DNA of 9,667 nt, taken from positions 1 through 9,667 of the forward strand of contig CAZBBX010000050.1 in NCBI GenBank assembly GCA_964490325.1. The letters run 5' to 3'. Each line of letters opens with the position of its first letter. Position 1 is the stretch's first letter. Origin of the DNA: DAOPJM01 sp964490325. Lineage in GTDB: Bacteria > Bacillota > Clostridia > Christensenellales > CAG-138. A model generated the notes under the pieces. That model was not told the DNA's origin and did no database searches. It was given only the letters and a program-made list of their open reading frames with translations. Of the stretch, positions 1 to 7,359 are shown one piece after another. Made by a program: the position numbers and the translations under genes.

Positions 1-777
1 TATCTTGCTGCCCACGGTGCGGCGCTTGATGGTGATGACGTGTGGCAATTGCCTTCATGTGAGGATTTCTCAGGGATTCGAGGTACTGTCCATAGAGACG
101 CTATCGCGGAAAATGCTGAGTTCATTACTTGGGGAAATCCCAAAGTCGATATGGTAATGGACGCTATTGCATCTTTTACTGAGAAGTACACCTCACAAAT
201 CCAGCGAATTGCTGTCGAATCAAGCGCAGGTAATGAGTTTGTGGGCTATCTCGTAATGACCAAATCTGGTCCGTGTCTGCTCACCGAGTATGACACTGTC
301 AAAACTACAGAAATAGATTTCTCTCGTGAATTATCTACTGAAGACATCAGCAGCGCTACTGAGGAGCTAAGCTCGCTGACAGCCGACTACTCCTCTGTGT
401 ACAGCAAAGCAATAGTATCCGAGGCTTTAAATGGTGATTACGCGAGGTTACATAGCTTGTTCATTCGATCTGTTGCATGTGCCCTGTTACGATATGAAGC
501 CAATACAGGAGAGGATAATTTCTGGGCAGCCGTTAAAGACATTGAGAACAATGGCAAGACAATCGCTATATCATTTCCTTCAACTGACTTTGCCGGCCAC
601 GAAAACGAGCTGTTGTTCCCAATCCAGATAAGCGGTAATGTCCTTCATGTTCCCACAAACACCATCGTATTACACAGTGCAACCGAATATGCAAAGCGCG
701 TGGCAGACAGCATGAAGGTAAAAAAGGCACAGCTCCGCATCGATGAAGTGCTTCGCAGGATAGAACGCAGACGGTAG
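1..777 (+). CDS. C-terminal fragment of a probable SNF2/RapA-like helicase (5' end outside window)
   Basis: The reading frame is open from base 1 to the TAG at 775-777, so the GTG at 40 is probably not the true start and the gene begins upstream of the window. About 258 residues are visible. The segment around FSGIRGTVHRD...FITWGNPKVDMVMDAI resembles the region after the helicase core of RapA/HepA-type SNF2 proteins, where a hydrophobic-T/S-W-x-x-P-h-V pattern is common. The end is basic (VLRRIERRR). No Walker motifs are visible because the motor domains would lie upstream. Codons are AT-richer than in the neighbours (many AAT, GAT, ACT), which suggests horizontal acquisition. SNF2 helicases of this kind occur in phage-defence islands, but no partner gene is visible. 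The family call rests on a short resemblance. That this is a real coding region is much surer than its name. Confidence 0.5.
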   Translation, partial: YLAAHGAALDGDDVWQLPSCEDFSGIRGTVHRDAIAENAEFITWGNPKVDMVMDAIASFTEKYTSQIQRIAVESSAGNEFVGYLVMTKSGPCLLTEYDTVKTTEIDFSRELSTEDISSATEELSSLTADYSSVYSKAIVSEALNGDYARLHSLFIRSVACALLRYEANTGEDNFWAAVKDIENNGKTIAISFPSTDFAGHENELLFPIQISGNVLHVPTNTIVLHSATEYAKRVADSMKVKKAQLRIDEVLRRIERRR

Positions 778-783
778 CTCAAA

Positions 784-974
784 CCTTTTAATTTTGCCCT
801 ATACAATTTAATTTTGCCTCTGTCGCCGTTTTAGGAGGGGTGCAAAAAATTATAGTCACCGAAATACTGCAAGTCATTGAAAAACAAAAAAGCGAGACAG
901 GACGGGCATTTCGCACCCCCTTGTCTCGCTTTTTCTTTGTATTACGTGCTTTTCTAATAGGCAAAATTAAAAGG
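784..974. repeat. 191-bp non-coding block with 15-bp terminal inverted repeats, possible insertion-element remnant
   Basis: CCTTTTAATTTTGCC at 784-798 recurs as its exact reverse complement at 960-974. A further direct copy, TTTAATTTTGCC, lies at 807-818, exactly 20 bases after 787-798. The block lies between the stop of the helicase fragment and the tmRNA terminator, and it contains no credible gene. Ends with short motifs repeated at about 20-bp spacing recall IS21-family termini, but no transposase is present. It could therefore be a solo or MITE-like remnant. The right-hand copy also serves as the T-tract of the tmRNA terminator on the minus strand, so part of the similarity may reflect terminator function. 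Confidence 0.45.
887..934. terminator. Strong bidirectional hairpin terminator
   Basis: A 15-bp stem pairs 887-901 with 920-934 (core GCGAGACA with TGTCTCGC, one G-T pair) around an 18-nt loop. It has A-tracts on the left and T-tracts on the right, so it can terminate transcription from either side. On the plus strand it follows the helicase fragment by about 110 bases. On the minus strand it would back up the tmRNA terminator. Confidence 0.7.
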
Positions 975-1009
975 TAGTCAGTCAATTTGTATCATTGACT
1001 GACTACCTT
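961..1009 (-). terminator. Rho-independent terminator of ssrA
   Basis: A perfect 16-bp stem pairs 994-1009 with 971-986 around a 7-nt loop. On the minus strand it is followed by TTTTAATTTT (973-964). It starts two bases past the CCA end of the tmRNA, so it is the natural terminator of that transcript. Confidence 0.85.
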
Positions 1010-1011
1010 TG

Positions 1012-1361
<350 letters not shown>

Positions 1362-1423
1362 ATGCAGGGGTCAAAGACCCGTATCGCTGTTGCCGTTCCG
1401 TTCTGACGTCCGCCAAAGCAGCG

Positions 1424-1888
1424 TCAGTACGCGTCCTTCATGCGCCTATCCATCTCGCGGCCTGCGTCACGCTCGGCGATGGCGTGCCGCTTGTCGTAAA
1501 GCTTTTTGCCCTTTGCGACCGCCAGCTCGATCTTCACCTTTCCGTCACGGAAGTAGGCCGACAGCGGCACAAGGCTGTAGCCGTCGGTCTGCTGCAGTGC
1601 GCCCAGCTTGGATATTTCCCGCTTATGCGCCAGCAGCTTCCGTGCGCGGAAGGGATCGTGGTTGAACACATTGCCCTGCTCATAGGGGCTGATGTGCATT
1701 CCAATGAGGTACAACTCCCCGTTCTTCACCTGCGCATAGCTGTCCTTGAGGTTGAGCTGCCCGCCCCGCACCGACTTGACCTCGGTGCCTGCAAGCGCGA
1801 TGCCGCATTCGAGCGTATCCTCAATAAAGTAATCATGGCGGGCCTTTCTGTTCTGTGCGACCTGCTTGATCCCCTTGTGAATGGGCAT
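1424..1888 (-). CDS. smpB: SsrA-binding protein SmpB
   Basis: SmpB is the small protein that binds the tRNA-like part of tmRNA and brings it to stalled ribosomes. The 154-residue product has the family's usual length and its landmarks: the N-terminal NRKARHDYFIEDTLECGIAL segment, GTEVKSVRGGQLNLKDSY, the IGMHISPYEQGN segment and the RKLLAHKREI stretch. It ends in the basic tail KGKKLYDKRHAIAERDAGRE, which folds in the mRNA channel. I chose the ATG at 1886-1888 because AAGGAG sits 9 bases upstream. A TTG three codons earlier is in frame but touches that ribosome binding site. The gene lies between secG and ssrA on the same strand. No promoter is obvious in the short gap after the secG terminator, so read-through from secG may supply its transcript. 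Confidence 0.97.
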   Translation of the reverse strand: MPIHKGIKQVAQNRKARHDYFIEDTLECGIALAGTEVKSVRGGQLNLKDSYAQVKNGELYLIGMHISPYEQGNVFNHDPFRARKLLAHKREISKLGALQQTDGYSLVPLSAYFRDGKVKIELAVAKGKKLYDKRHAIAERDAGREMDRRMKDAY

Positions 1889-1921
1889 TGTGCTCAACTC
1901 CTTTCTTGGTTGCTGCGGAAA

Positions 1922-1954
1922 AGAAAAAACGGCACATCCACGGACGCGCCGTTT
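1922..1954 (-). terminator. Terminator after secG
   Basis: On the minus strand AAACGGC (1954-1948) pairs with GCCGTTT (1933-1927) around a 14-nt loop, followed by a T-rich run (TTTTTTCTTTT). It lies 18 bases past the secG stop and 39 bases before the smpB start. It would therefore reduce, not necessarily abolish, transcription into smpB. Confidence 0.7.
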
Positions 1955-1971
1955 AAGGATGCTTTTCTTGC

Positions 1972-2208
1972 TTACAGCACCAGCAACGCCAGCGCCAATA
2001 CGCCGATGACGATCGCGATGATGACCGTGATGCGCTGCAGCTTCGACTCGCGGCGAGCAGACTTGCCGCGGTTGCTGAAGGACTCCGTCTCGCTGCCATA
2101 GGCCGCGCCGAGACCTGCGGACTTGGACTTCTGCAACAGCACGATAACGATCATTGCGACCGAAGCCGCCACCAACAGATAGGTGACGATTTTAGCAAAA
2201 ACTTCCAT
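1972..2208 (-). CDS. secG: Protein translocase subunit SecG
   Basis: SecG is the small non-essential membrane subunit of the SecYEG channel that helps SecA-driven protein export. The 78-residue product shows the family layout. TM1 is at about residues 4-24. The conserved cytoplasmic loop LLQKSKSAGLGAAYG is at about 24-38, then a basic, polar stretch to about 58, and TM2 is at 59-78. The ATG at 2206-2208 has GGAGG 8 bases upstream. A near-consensus promoter precedes it and a hairpin terminator follows. In many Firmicutes secG is followed by rnr (RNase R) before smpB. Here rnr is absent and smpB follows directly. Confidence 0.96.
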   Translation of the reverse strand: MEVFAKIVTYLLVAASVAMIVIVLLQKSKSAGLGAAYGSETESFSNRGKSARRESKLQRITVIIAIVIGVLALALLVL

Positions 2209-2238
2209 TCATCATTCCTCCAAATTATTGCGACGTTC

Positions 2239-2267
2239 ATTATACCATGCGCGCTTCCGCATTGCAA
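2239..2267 (-). promoter_or_regulatory. Sigma-A promoter of secG
   Basis: On the minus strand a -35 box TTGCAA (2267-2262) and a perfect -10 box TATAAT (2244-2239) are separated by 17 bases. A TGG just before the -10 gives an extended -10 element. The expected start lies near 2232, giving a leader of about 25 bases with the GGAGG of secG. Confidence 0.8.
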
Positions 2268-2333
2268 GCGCCGCAAATGGAAATTTTGCCGTATTTCCCA
2301 CTTTTCCCGCTTTTCTTTCGCAGGATCTTTTTA

Positions 2334-3374
2334 TCAGACGGGTTTTAGGCTCGTTTGATGCGCCCTCTGTCTGCGTTTGCGCGGCGTAAGTATATGCGCC
2401 ACCGTGTCCGTCAGCGTCTCCTTGAGCGACCTTGTGTGATAGCCCAGCTCCTTATCCGCCTTCTCGTGCGAATACAGCGCGTTTTGCGAAAGCGTGCGCA
2501 GGGAGTACGGCGTGAACAGCGGCGTCTTGCGCGCCATGCGATAGTACAGCTCGGAGAAGGGTGCGAACGCCTTGGCGATCCAAAGCGGCAGGTAGACCTT
2601 CAACTTCTTTGCGCCGCTGACCTCCGCCAAGGTGTCGAAAAACTCCTTGAGGCTGATAAAGCGGTTGGACAGGATATAGCATTCGCCGCTGCGCCCCACA
2701 CGGGAAGCCGCAATGGCGCCGTCCGCAACATCGCGCACATCCACAAAATCAAAGCCGCCGCGTACCGCCGCCGGCAAATGTCCCGCCAAAAACTTGCGGA
2801 TCAGATGCGTCATGTTGCCCGAATCTGACCGACTGGGTCCAATGATGCCGGCAGGCTGCACGATGACTGCGTCCAAGCCCTCCTTTGCCGCGTCCAGCAC
2901 GGCCTGTGAGGCCTCCGCCTTGGTGCGCGCATAGCAGCCGTTCAGCACTGTTGTACTGAAATGTCGGATCTCCTGCGCAACGCGTCCCTTCGGAAGCTCT
3001 GGCAGGGCATGTACAGAGCTGACATAGACCAGCTTTTCCACACCGTGCTCCTTGCACAGAGCCACGATATTCTTGGTACCCTCGACATTCACATGGTAGA
3101 CGCGCTTGTCAAAGCGGCCGTAGATCGTGATAAGCCCCGCACAGTGGATGACGCGAACCGCTTCATCGCCGACGCCTTGGAACAGTGCCTCCAGCGAAGC
3201 AGGATCGCAAACATTGCCGCGGATCTGCGTAAACGACCCGGGATATGCCGCCTGCAAGTCATCGCAGTTTTCCCTTGGAAGCACCAACGCCCGCACCGTA
3301 CAGCCCTCGCTGAGCAAGCGCTGCGCAATGGTATACCCCAGATGTCCGGCGGCTCCCGTAACGATATAGAGCAT
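2334..3374 (-). CDS. NAD(P)-dependent epimerase/dehydratase (extended SDR family)
   Basis: This is an extended short-chain dehydrogenase of 346 residues, most like the dihydroflavonol-reductase/nucleoside-sugar-epimerase group. The N-terminus MLYIVTGAAGHLG carries the GxxGxxG dinucleotide-binding motif at residues 7-13. Residues 117-121 (YVSSV) match the strand bearing the catalytic Ser/Thr. Y148-x3-K152 in YARTK is the catalytic YxxxK pair. PAGIIGP (about 190) and FDFVDVRDVADG (about 220) are further family landmarks. The substrate cannot be read from sequence. The ATG at 3372-3374 has GGAGGTG 6-7 bases upstream. An ATG 14 codons earlier is in frame but lacks this signal and would break the conserved N-terminus. 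The gene diverges from a TetR-type regulator that may control it. No clear terminator follows, and the secG promoter lies just downstream. Confidence 0.88.
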   Translation of the reverse strand: MLYIVTGAAGHLGYTIAQRLLSEGCTVRALVLPRENCDDLQAAYPGSFTQIRGNVCDPASLEALFQGVGDEAVRVIHCAGLITIYGRFDKRVYHVNVEGTKNIVALCKEHGVEKLVYVSSVHALPELPKGRVAQEIRHFSTTVLNGCYARTKAEASQAVLDAAKEGLDAVIVQPAGIIGPSRSDSGNMTHLIRKFLAGHLPAAVRGGFDFVDVRDVADGAIAASRVGRSGECYILSNRFISLKEFFDTLAEVSGAKKLKVYLPLWIAKAFAPFSELYYRMARKTPLFTPYSLRTLSQNALYSHEKADKELGYHTRSLKETLTDTVAHILTPRKRRQRAHQTSLKPV

Positions 3375-3403
3375 CGTTTTCACCTCCGTAAAAATCAAAC
3401 TTT

Positions 3404-3438
3404 GAGAAAATCCCACCCATAGTCTTGACGATTTTCTC
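3404..3438 (-). promoter_or_regulatory. Hairpin at the 5' end of the epimerase mRNA
   Basis: GAGAAAATC (3404-3412) and GATTTTCTC (3430-3438) form a perfect 9-bp inverted repeat with a 17-base loop. The predicted transcript start from the promoter at 3446-3474 falls near 3439, so this stem would form the very 5' end of the message. It could stabilise the RNA or act in regulation. The function is inferred. Confidence 0.4.
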
Positions 3439-3445
3439 TAAATCT

Positions 3446-3474
3446 ATTATATTAACACCGTGTACGTTAAGCAA
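3446..3474 (-). promoter_or_regulatory. Promoter of the epimerase gene
   Basis: On the minus strand a perfect -10 box TATAAT (3451-3446) lies 17 bases after a weak -35 box TTGCTT (3474-3469). The weak -35 fits a regulated promoter. The 16-bp palindrome at 3494-3509 sits about 20 bases upstream of the -35. Confidence 0.6.
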
Positions 3475-3493
3475 CGGTCAGTTCGATTTCGCG

Positions 3494-3509
3494 CGTTCGT
3501 TAACGAACG
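3494..3509. promoter_or_regulatory. Perfect 16-bp palindrome, candidate TetR-family operator
   Basis: CGTTCGTTAACGAACG is its own reverse complement, centred at 3501/3502 between the two divergent genes. TetR-family dimers typically bind palindromes of about this length next to their own gene, so this is the obvious candidate operator. No confident plus-strand promoter for the regulator could be picked out. TGTGACG also occurs twice, 22 bases (about two helical turns) apart, at 3535-3541 and 3557-3563. Confidence 0.5.
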
Positions 3510-3580
3510 AATGCGGACGATCCGTCGTTTATCGTGTGACGTGAGTTCAAACATTTTGTGACGCAAAGGAGAGTCGTCCC

Positions 3581-4147
3581 ATGGCAGTGGAACGCAGCGA
3601 CCGCAGGGTACGCTATACAAAGACGGTCCTAAAGCAAAGCTTGCTGGAGCTGATGAAGGATCGGCCCATCGGAAAGATCACGGTGACGGAGATCTGCCGT
3701 TTGGCAGACGTGAACCGCAACACCTTTTACGCGCACTATAAGGGGCCTGAGGAGCTGCTCAGCGTCATCGAGGCGGAGCTTTACAACTCCATCACGGACG
3801 CCATTGTGCGGGACGAGCTGCACACGGAATCCTTGCTGTACGAGGTCTGTACGGTGATCTATGACAACGGCGATCTGTGCAGGATCATCTTCTCGGACAA
3901 CGGGGACAAGGCCTTTTTGCAGCGTGTGATGGGCGTGGCCTCGGAGCGCAGCATCGCCGTGTGGAAAACGCAAGCACGCAGCGCTAGCTTTACGGACTTC
4001 GACCTCCTCTACGACTATGCGGCAGGCTCCAGTGTTTCTGTCATACAGGCGTGGATCCAAGGCGGTTTCAAAAGAACACCGCGAGAGATCGCCGTACTGA
4101 TCGAGCGGCTGTTGAATCACGGTCTTGGCGCCTACCTTGTGCAATAA
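3581..4147 (+). CDS. TetR/AcrR-family transcriptional regulator
   Basis: This is a DNA-binding repressor-type protein of 188 residues, the usual TetR length. The N-terminal domain carries the helix-turn-helix at about residues 33-53 (ITVTEICRLADVNRNTFYAHY), matching the TetR_N pattern ending in tFY.hF/Y. The rest is a helical ligand/dimer domain, resembling the group found with TetR_C_7-type C-termini. The ATG at 3581 has AAGGAG 9 bases upstream. It diverges from the SDR gene, with a 16-bp palindrome between them, so it probably controls itself and that gene. The ligand is unknown. A 5-bp hairpin (4172-4184) after the stop is too weak to call a terminator with confidence. Confidence 0.9.
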   Translation: MAVERSDRRVRYTKTVLKQSLLELMKDRPIGKITVTEICRLADVNRNTFYAHYKGPEELLSVIEAELYNSITDAIVRDELHTESLLYEVCTVIYDNGDLCRIIFSDNGDKAFLQRVMGVASERSIAVWKTQARSASFTDFDLLYDYAAGSSVSVIQAWIQGGFKRTPREIAVLIERLLNHGLGAYLVQ

Positions 4148-4190
4148 CTTGTCCGAATTGTAACAAATGCGCGCCGATACGGCGGTTTGC

Positions 4191-4219
4191 TTGACGCGGG
4201 TCTGCTGTTTCGATATAAT
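4191..4219 (+). promoter_or_regulatory. Near-consensus sigma-A promoter of the dockerin-sortase gene
   Basis: TTGACG (4191-4196) and TATAAT (4214-4219) are separated by 17 bases, a near-perfect vegetative promoter. The start codon lies 30 bases after the -10, with AAGGAG at 4234-4239. The strength implies constitutive, fairly high expression independent of the upstream regulator gene. Confidence 0.85.
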
Positions 4220-4248
4220 CATTGCATACAAAGAAGGAGTTAGCGTGA

Positions 4249-5703
4249 ATGAAAAAGCACTACCTTTTACCCGCCTTATTGCTGGCGCTCTTTTTAGCCA
4301 TAGTGATGGTAAACGGTGCGCTGGCCGTCAGTGAGCTCGTCGGTGATGCGGATCTGAACGGCACGGTAAACGCCGCGGACGCCGCGATCATACTTCGATA
4401 TAACGTTGGACTGAGCGTACTTTCCGGGCAATCGCTGATCAATGCGGACGCGACCTGCGACGGCAAGGTCAACGCGGCCGATGCTGCCGCGATCCTGCGC
4501 TACACCGTCCATTTAGAGAACACTCTTCCGCCTGACAGCGGGACCGTGACCGCTCCCCCCACGCCCGTGCGTACGGCCACGCCCACGCCCACCGCTTCCC
4601 CCACGCCGAAGCCTACCGTCAATCCAAGCTTGGGCGATGTGGATGAGAACGGCACCGTCAACGCAGCCGATGCAGCCTGCATCCTGCGTTACTCGGTCAA
4701 GCTGCAGACGCTCAGCGACAAGGCGCTTGTCAACGGAGACGTGAATTTGGACGGTAAGGTCAACGCGGCCGACTCGGCCTGCATTCTGCGCTACACAGTC
4801 AAGCTGGATACCCTGCCCCCCACCCCCGTAACGCCCAAGCCCGCTACACCTACGCCCTCGCCTACGCCTACACCCGTGCCCACCAACTCCATGGGTCTGC
4901 CCATTGCTGGTGATTCCGGCCTTGTGGTCTCACCGAACGATCCCAATTATGAGCGGATCTCATCGTACTACCTGTACAAGAATCTGTGGACAGATGAACG
5001 CACGCGCGGCTCGGACAGATATGATCAAGTCTGGGGCTGGCTGTACGGCGTCACGCAGGTATCCAACAACAACAAGGACATCATCGGCTGGTGCACGATG
5101 ACCTTCAAGGGCAATCAAAACCAGCCCAAGAGCGGAAGCTATGCTCCCGTTCTGAGCAAGGACTACACCTACACCATCGACGAGCCCATCATGTACTCGG
5201 CGATGAACATCTATCTGGATCACAGCCCCTACGGGACGGAGCGCGATGGCGGTTCCTTGGCCTGCTATACCGATTCCGCATCCAAGAATATCGTGGTGAC
5301 GGGGCATAATTCCCGCGGTACACGAACGCATTTTCATCATCTGCACAGCATGCAGAGTGGTGCGCGCTTCTTGGCGACATACAACATGCTGGATTCGAGC
5401 GACTATATCTTCAACATCTCCGTCTTTGGCCGCTCCTACTGGCAGGTCTTTGCCATGTATGAGGTCTACAACCTTGCGGAGCCGGATTCGACCCTGCTGT
5501 ACAACACCAGTCTCAACTGCGGCGGCAACGTGCAGAATTGGATCGATTATCAGCTTGCGCGCAGCGAGGTGAACTTTGGCGTCAGTGTGGACACCGACGA
5601 CCAGTTCCTGACCCTGTACACCTGCGGAGACAAGTACGATTCCGCTGACGATACCGATCAGTGCCGTCTGTATATCTTCCTTGTCTGCGTGGACAACGAC
5701 TGA
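4249..5703 (+). CDS. Secreted double-dockerin protein with class B-like sortase domain
   Basis: The 484-residue product has an unusual architecture. Residues 1-26 form a signal peptide (KKH, hydrophobic core, cut likely after ALA26) or an uncleaved anchor. Four calcium-binding loops of type I dockerin F-hands lie at D33-D44, D67-D78, D130-D141 and D164-D175, each followed by a helix ending ILRY. They make two dockerin modules, about 30-90 and 128-188. Pro/Thr linkers lie at about 100-127 and 189-212. Residues from about 235 to the end resemble sortase B. The catalytic His is H353 in TGHN, the Cys is C459 in TLYTCG (the TLxTC signature), and the Arg is R473 in QCRLYIF. All three catalytic residues are present, so it is probably active. 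There is no C-terminal anchor or LPxTG motif. Sortases join proteins to cell wall or to each other, and dockerins bind cohesins, so it may act within an assembled extracellular complex. The substrate is unknown and no cohesin gene is visible. The ATG at 4249 has AAGGAG 9 bases upstream. Confidence 0.85.
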   Translation: MKKHYLLPALLLALFLAIVMVNGALAVSELVGDADLNGTVNAADAAIILRYNVGLSVLSGQSLINADATCDGKVNAADAAAILRYTVHLENTLPPDSGTVTAPPTPVRTATPTPTASPTPKPTVNPSLGDVDENGTVNAADAACILRYSVKLQTLSDKALVNGDVNLDGKVNAADSACILRYTVKLDTLPPTPVTPKPATPTPSPTPTPVPTNSMGLPIAGDSGLVVSPNDPNYERISSYYLYKNLWTDERTRGSDRYDQVWGWLYGVTQVSNNNKDIIGWCTMTFKGNQNQPKSGSYAPVLSKDYTYTIDEPIMYSAMNIYLDHSPYGTERDGGSLACYTDSASKNIVVTGHNSRGTRTHFHHLHSMQSGARFLATYNMLDSSDYIFNISVFGRSYWQVFAMYEVYNLAEPDSTLLYNTSLNCGGNVQNWIDYQLARSEVNFGVSVDTDDQFLTLYTCGDKYDSADDTDQCRLYIFLVCVDND

Positions 5704-5729
5704 CAAGCGCAGCAAAAAGCGAGCCAACA

Positions 5730-5765
5730 AAAAGCGGCAGACCCGATGCAGGGCTTGCCGCTTTT
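5730..5765. terminator. Bidirectional terminator between convergent genes
   Basis: AAAAGCGGCA (5730-5739) pairs with TGCCGCTTTT (5756-5765), with further pairing of ACCC-type bases inside. T-runs follow on both strands. It ends the dockerin-sortase transcript on the plus strand and the symporter transcript on the minus strand. Confidence 0.85.
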
Positions 5766-5793
5766 CTTTCTGTATGAGGGAAAGCAGGGAGGC

Positions 5794-7350
5794 TCAGGCC
5801 TCCTCCGCCGCATCGCCCAGCGCCTCTCCCGCAGAAACGATGACCTTCTGCTCATAGCAGGCGAACATGGGCTCCACCGTCTCGGCCTTCGGCTTGCGCG
5901 TAAGCAGGCTCACCACGGGAACGAGCACCATGCCCGCCACCATTGCAAACGCGCCACAGTTGATGGGCGACTGCAAAAACGAGGGGAACGAGGAGCGGAA
6001 CAGGATGTTCAGGCACATGATCAAAACACCGAAGAGGAAGGATGCCAGCACGCCTGCGCGGGTCGTGCGCTTCCAGTACAGCCCATAGACCAGCGGCGCC
6101 AAGAAGGCTCCTGCCATTGCGCCCCACGACACGCCCATGAGCTGCGCGATGAAGGCAAAGCCGCGCTTGTACTGCACGATGGCCAGTACCACGCTGATCA
6201 GGATGAAAAAGACGATCAGCAGGCGCATGGTGAGAAGCTGCTTCTTCTCGCTCATGTCTTTGACAAGAGCGCCCTTGATGCAGTCAATGGTCAGCGTCGA
6301 GGAGGACGCCAGCACCAGGCCCGACAGGGTGCTCATTGAAGCGGACAGCACAAGAATGACGACCACGCCGATCAAAAGATTCGGGAGGTTCTCGAGCATG
6401 GTGGGGATGATGGCGTCATAGCCGTTTGCCGCCACCTGCTCACTCGTCAAGAACAGCCGTCCAAAGCCGCCCAGAAAATAGCAGCCGCCGGCTACGATGA
6501 GCGCAAAGAGCGTTGAGATGATCATGCCCTTGCGGATGGCGTTCTCGCTCTTGATGGCATAGAACTTCTGCACCATCTGCGGCATACCCCAAGTGCCAAA
6601 GGAGGTCAACACCACCACGCACAGCAGGTTGAACGGTTCGGGTCCAAAGAAGGAGGTGAACGCCCCGTTCAAGCCGTTGGAGCTTGCCGCGTCCGTCACA
6701 TTGGACAGCGCCGCAAGGCTGCCCATGAAGCCGCCGTTGAGGTTCAGCACCGCCGCAATGACCGCCACGATGCCGATGAGCATGATGATGCCCTGAATAA
6801 AGTCGTTGATGGCCGTCGCCATGTAGCCGCCCGCAATGACATATATGCCCGTCAGCGCCGCCATGACCAAGATGCAGACGGTGTAATCCACACTGAACGC
6901 CATTGCAAACAGGCGGGACAGGCCGTTGAACAGCGAGGCGGTGTAGGGGATCATGAACACGAAGATGATAGCGGAGGCGGCGATCTTAAGCCCCTTCGAT
7001 TGGAAACGCGCACCAAAGAACTCCGGCATGGTGGCGCTGCCAAGGTGTTGGGTCATGAGGCGTGTGCGGCGTCCCAGCACGCTCCAAGCCAGCAGCGAGC
7101 CCAAGAAGGCGTTTCCAAGGCCGATCCAGGTGGCGGCTATGCCGTACTTCCAACCGAACTGTCCCGCGTACCCAATGAAGATGACGGCGGAAAAATAGGA
7201 GGTGCCGTAGGCGAAGGCAGTCAGCCAAGGGCCAACGTTTCTGCCGCCGAGGACAAAGCCCTTCACATCCCGCGCCTGACGGCGGCAGGCGACGCCTACC
7301 CCGATCAGCACGGCAAAGAAGACGACCAGCATGAGGATCTTTAGGAACAT
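5794..7350 (-). CDS. Sodium:solute symporter (SSS family)
   Basis: This is a Na+-coupled uptake transporter of the inner membrane, in the family of PutP, PanF and ActP. The 518 residues form about 13 hydrophobic segments beginning at residue 4. FVLGGRNVGPWLTAFAYGTSYFSA (about 32-55) is the conserved start of the core. GGYMATAINDFIQGIIM (174-190) matches the SSS signature region. SASMSTLSGLVLASSSTLTIDCI (336-358) is the TM8-like segment that supplies the Na2 sodium-site Ser/Thr. The C-terminus is a short charged cytoplasmic tail. The ATG at 7348-7350 has AGGAGG 5 bases upstream, and that site overlaps the stop codon of the upstream ligase gene, so the two are translated from one message. Substrate is not readable. 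Monocarboxylates, amino acids, pantothenate and aryl acids are all carried by this family. The ligase partner and the T-box favour an organic acid linked to tyrosine. Confidence 0.92.
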   Translation of the reverse strand: MFLKILMLVVFFAVLIGVGVACRRQARDVKGFVLGGRNVGPWLTAFAYGTSYFSAVIFIGYAGQFGWKYGIAATWIGLGNAFLGSLLAWSVLGRRTRLMTQHLGSATMPEFFGARFQSKGLKIAASAIIFVFMIPYTASLFNGLSRLFAMAFSVDYTVCILVMAALTGIYVIAGGYMATAINDFIQGIIMLIGIVAVIAAVLNLNGGFMGSLAALSNVTDAASSNGLNGAFTSFFGPEPFNLLCVVVLTSFGTWGMPQMVQKFYAIKSENAIRKGMIISTLFALIVAGGCYFLGGFGRLFLTSEQVAANGYDAIIPTMLENLPNLLIGVVVILVLSASMSTLSGLVLASSSTLTIDCIKGALVKDMSEKKQLLTMRLLIVFFILISVVLAIVQYKRGFAFIAQLMGVSWGAMAGAFLAPLVYGLYWKRTTRAGVLASFLFGVLIMCLNILFRSSFPSFLQSPINCGAFAMVAGMVLVPVVSLLTRKPKAETVEPMFACYEQKVIVSAGEALGDAAEEA

Positions 7351-7359
7351 TCTTTCCTC

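Noticed and set aside
788..985. A small minus-strand frame of 65 codons
   Set aside because: It covers two hairpin terminators and the inverted repeats, and its composition is not protein-like.
3332..3416. Upstream in-frame ATG at 3414-3416 as the SDR start
   Set aside because: The GGAGGTG site and the conserved MLYIVTGAAG start both point to the ATG at 3372-3374.
4172..4184. Terminator of the TetR gene
   Set aside because: The hairpin has only five base pairs and a 3-base loop with no real T-run after it.
4960..5730. A 256-codon minus-strand frame
   Set aside because: It is antisense to the sortase domain, has no ribosome binding site of note and no family resemblance.
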